The notes beneath the pieces are model-generated. The model worked only from the letters and a program-made list of their open reading frames with translations. It did no database searches and was not told the DNA's origin. The translations under genes were made by a program, and so were the position numbers. Of a stretch of DNA of 64,000 nt, positions 63,373-64,000 are shown piece after piece. The stretch's first letter is position 1, and each line of letters begins with the position of its first letter. Source of the DNA: Pararhodobacter marinus (GTDB taxonomy: Bacteria > Pseudomonadota > Alphaproteobacteria > Rhodobacterales > Rhodobacteraceae); the NCBI RefSeq assembly GCF_003122215.1, contig NZ_QEYD01000001.1, forward strand, positions 124,001-188,000, written 5' to 3'.

Positions 63373-64000
63373 ATGCCCAGCCTGACCCGCCTGCTTTCCG
63401 GCATCCCCCCGCTTGCCATCCTTGTCACCTTCGCCCTCGGGGGGATCGGCGGACTCGCCGCGAATGCGCTGGGTCTGCCGCTGGCGATGCTGATGGGGGC
63501 GATGGTGGCGGTGACGGGGGCCTCCGCGCTGGGACTCCGCGTCTCGAATCACGCGCTGGCGGTGCCGCAGAAATGGCGGACCGCCTTCGTGCCGGTCATC
63601 GGCGTGTCGATCGGCGCGGCCTTCCCGCCCGACTTCGCCACACAGGCGATGAACTGGTGGATCACGCTGGTGGCGCTGGCAGTCTTCGTGCCGGGCGTGC
63701 AGGTACTGGGATATTTCATCTTCGGCAAGCTGGGCGGGCTGTCCCCCGCGACGTCGTATTTCGCGGCGATGCCCGGCGGGTTCATCGAGGCGCTCGACAT
63801 GGGCGAGAAATCGGGCGCCGACATGCAGATGCTGATCATGCTGCAATTCCTGCGGCTGATCCTGTGCATCGTGCTGATCCCCATCGCCTTTTCCATCATC
63901 GAAGGCCATGCCGTCGGGTCGTCGACCGGCGTGTCGCTGGGCGCGCGGGCGCCGCTGACCTCGGTCGATGTGGCGGTGCTTTTCGCGCTGGGCGCGGTCG
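63373..64000 (+). CDS. AbrB-family membrane protein, 3' truncated by the window
   Basis: From ATG 63373 the frame stays open to the window end (209 codons). The protein is strongly hydrophobic with alternating helices and matches the AbrB/COG3180 transporter-like family: FALGGIGGLAANALGLPLAM in helix 1, VPVIGVSIGAAFPPD, and the conserved YFAAMPGGFIEALDMGE between helices, the start of an internal duplication. The function of the family is poorly defined; a role in exporting or importing small acids or in ammonia control has been proposed. It is 30 nt after the SDR gene, probably in the same transcript. Confidence 0.85.
   Translation, partial: MPSLTRLLSGIPPLAILVTFALGGIGGLAANALGLPLAMLMGAMVAVTGASALGLRVSNHALAVPQKWRTAFVPVIGVSIGAAFPPDFATQAMNWWITLVALAVFVPGVQVLGYFIFGKLGGLSPATSYFAAMPGGFIEALDMGEKSGADMQMLIMLQFLRLILCIVLIPIAFSIIEGHAVGSSTGVSLGARAPLTSVDVAVLFALGAV

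Overview
The window is GC-rich (about two thirds G+C by eye), densely packed DNA from an alphaproteobacterium, most likely of the Rhodobacterales (Paracoccus/Roseobacter-like). The inference rests on a membrane-anchored cytochrome c552 (CycM type) divergent from prephenate dehydratase, a Yej-type peptide transporter, a PaaN-like dehydrogenase, TPP-riboswitch thi operons and many branched-chain-amino-acid-type (Liv) ABC systems. I see no rRNA, tRNA, IS element, CRISPR array or phage gene.

Layout. (1) 1-9805, plus strand: Liv-type ABC transporter (substrate-binding protein cut by the window edge, then H, M, G, F), aldehyde dehydrogenase, an SDR-fold protein without the catalytic Tyr, a flotillin/SPFH coiled-coil protein and a second aldehyde dehydrogenase. 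LivF carries a 170-residue low-complexity tail. (2) 10006-10858, plus: a small GTG-started secreted CxxC protein and a DoxX-family membrane protein. (3) 26847-10898, minus: a 16-kb run of 14 genes in one direction, almost all overlapping or a few bases apart: two carotenoid-cleavage-type dioxygenases, a lipocalin-like protein, a PaaN-like aldehyde dehydrogenase, a nitronate-monooxygenase-family flavoprotein, two thiolases, a tandem HxlR/zinc-ribbon regulator, LivH-M-G-F, an acyl-CoA ligase and a Tat-exported binding protein. It reads as one import-and-catabolism unit for a substrate with a conjugated alkene, such as a stilbenoid, phenylpropene or apocarotenoid. The substrate is inference. (4) 27016-28346: an IMPACT-domain protein and a LysR regulator. 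(5) 28343-33263: thiamine locus with two TPP riboswitches, one before nudix-thiD (plus) and one before thiC-thiM-thiE (minus); thiD and thiE overlap tail to tail. (6) 33382-47765: aromatic ring-cleavage region: HIBADH-like dehydrogenase, two intradiol dioxygenases, a VOC ring-cleavage dioxygenase with an esterase (MhqE/MhqD-like), a third Liv transporter, a TfdB-like phenol hydroxylase, maleylacetate reductase and two paralogous LysR regulators. Phenol hydroxylase, hydroxyquinol dioxygenase and maleylacetate reductase together give a route from a phenol or resorcinol to 3-oxoadipate. (7) 47844-53543, minus: Dpp/Opp-type peptide transporter. (8) 53796-60813, minus: YejA-B-E-F transporter with a GT4 glycosyltransferase coupled at its end. 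(9) 61027-64000: cytochrome c552, prephenate dehydratase, an SDR dehydrogenase and the start of an AbrB-family membrane protein.

Common threads: each catabolic unit travels with its own high-affinity ABC importer; strong GC hairpins sit just downstream of several binding-protein genes, probably uncoupling binding-protein from permease expression; and regulators lie inside or beside the units, with candidate palindromic operators in the promoter regions. The most unusual points are the 14-gene oxygenase/transporter operon with its duplicated HxlR regulator, the LivF tail with the neighbouring flotillin, and the shared AT-rich palindromes of the LysR-controlled hydroxyquinol genes.
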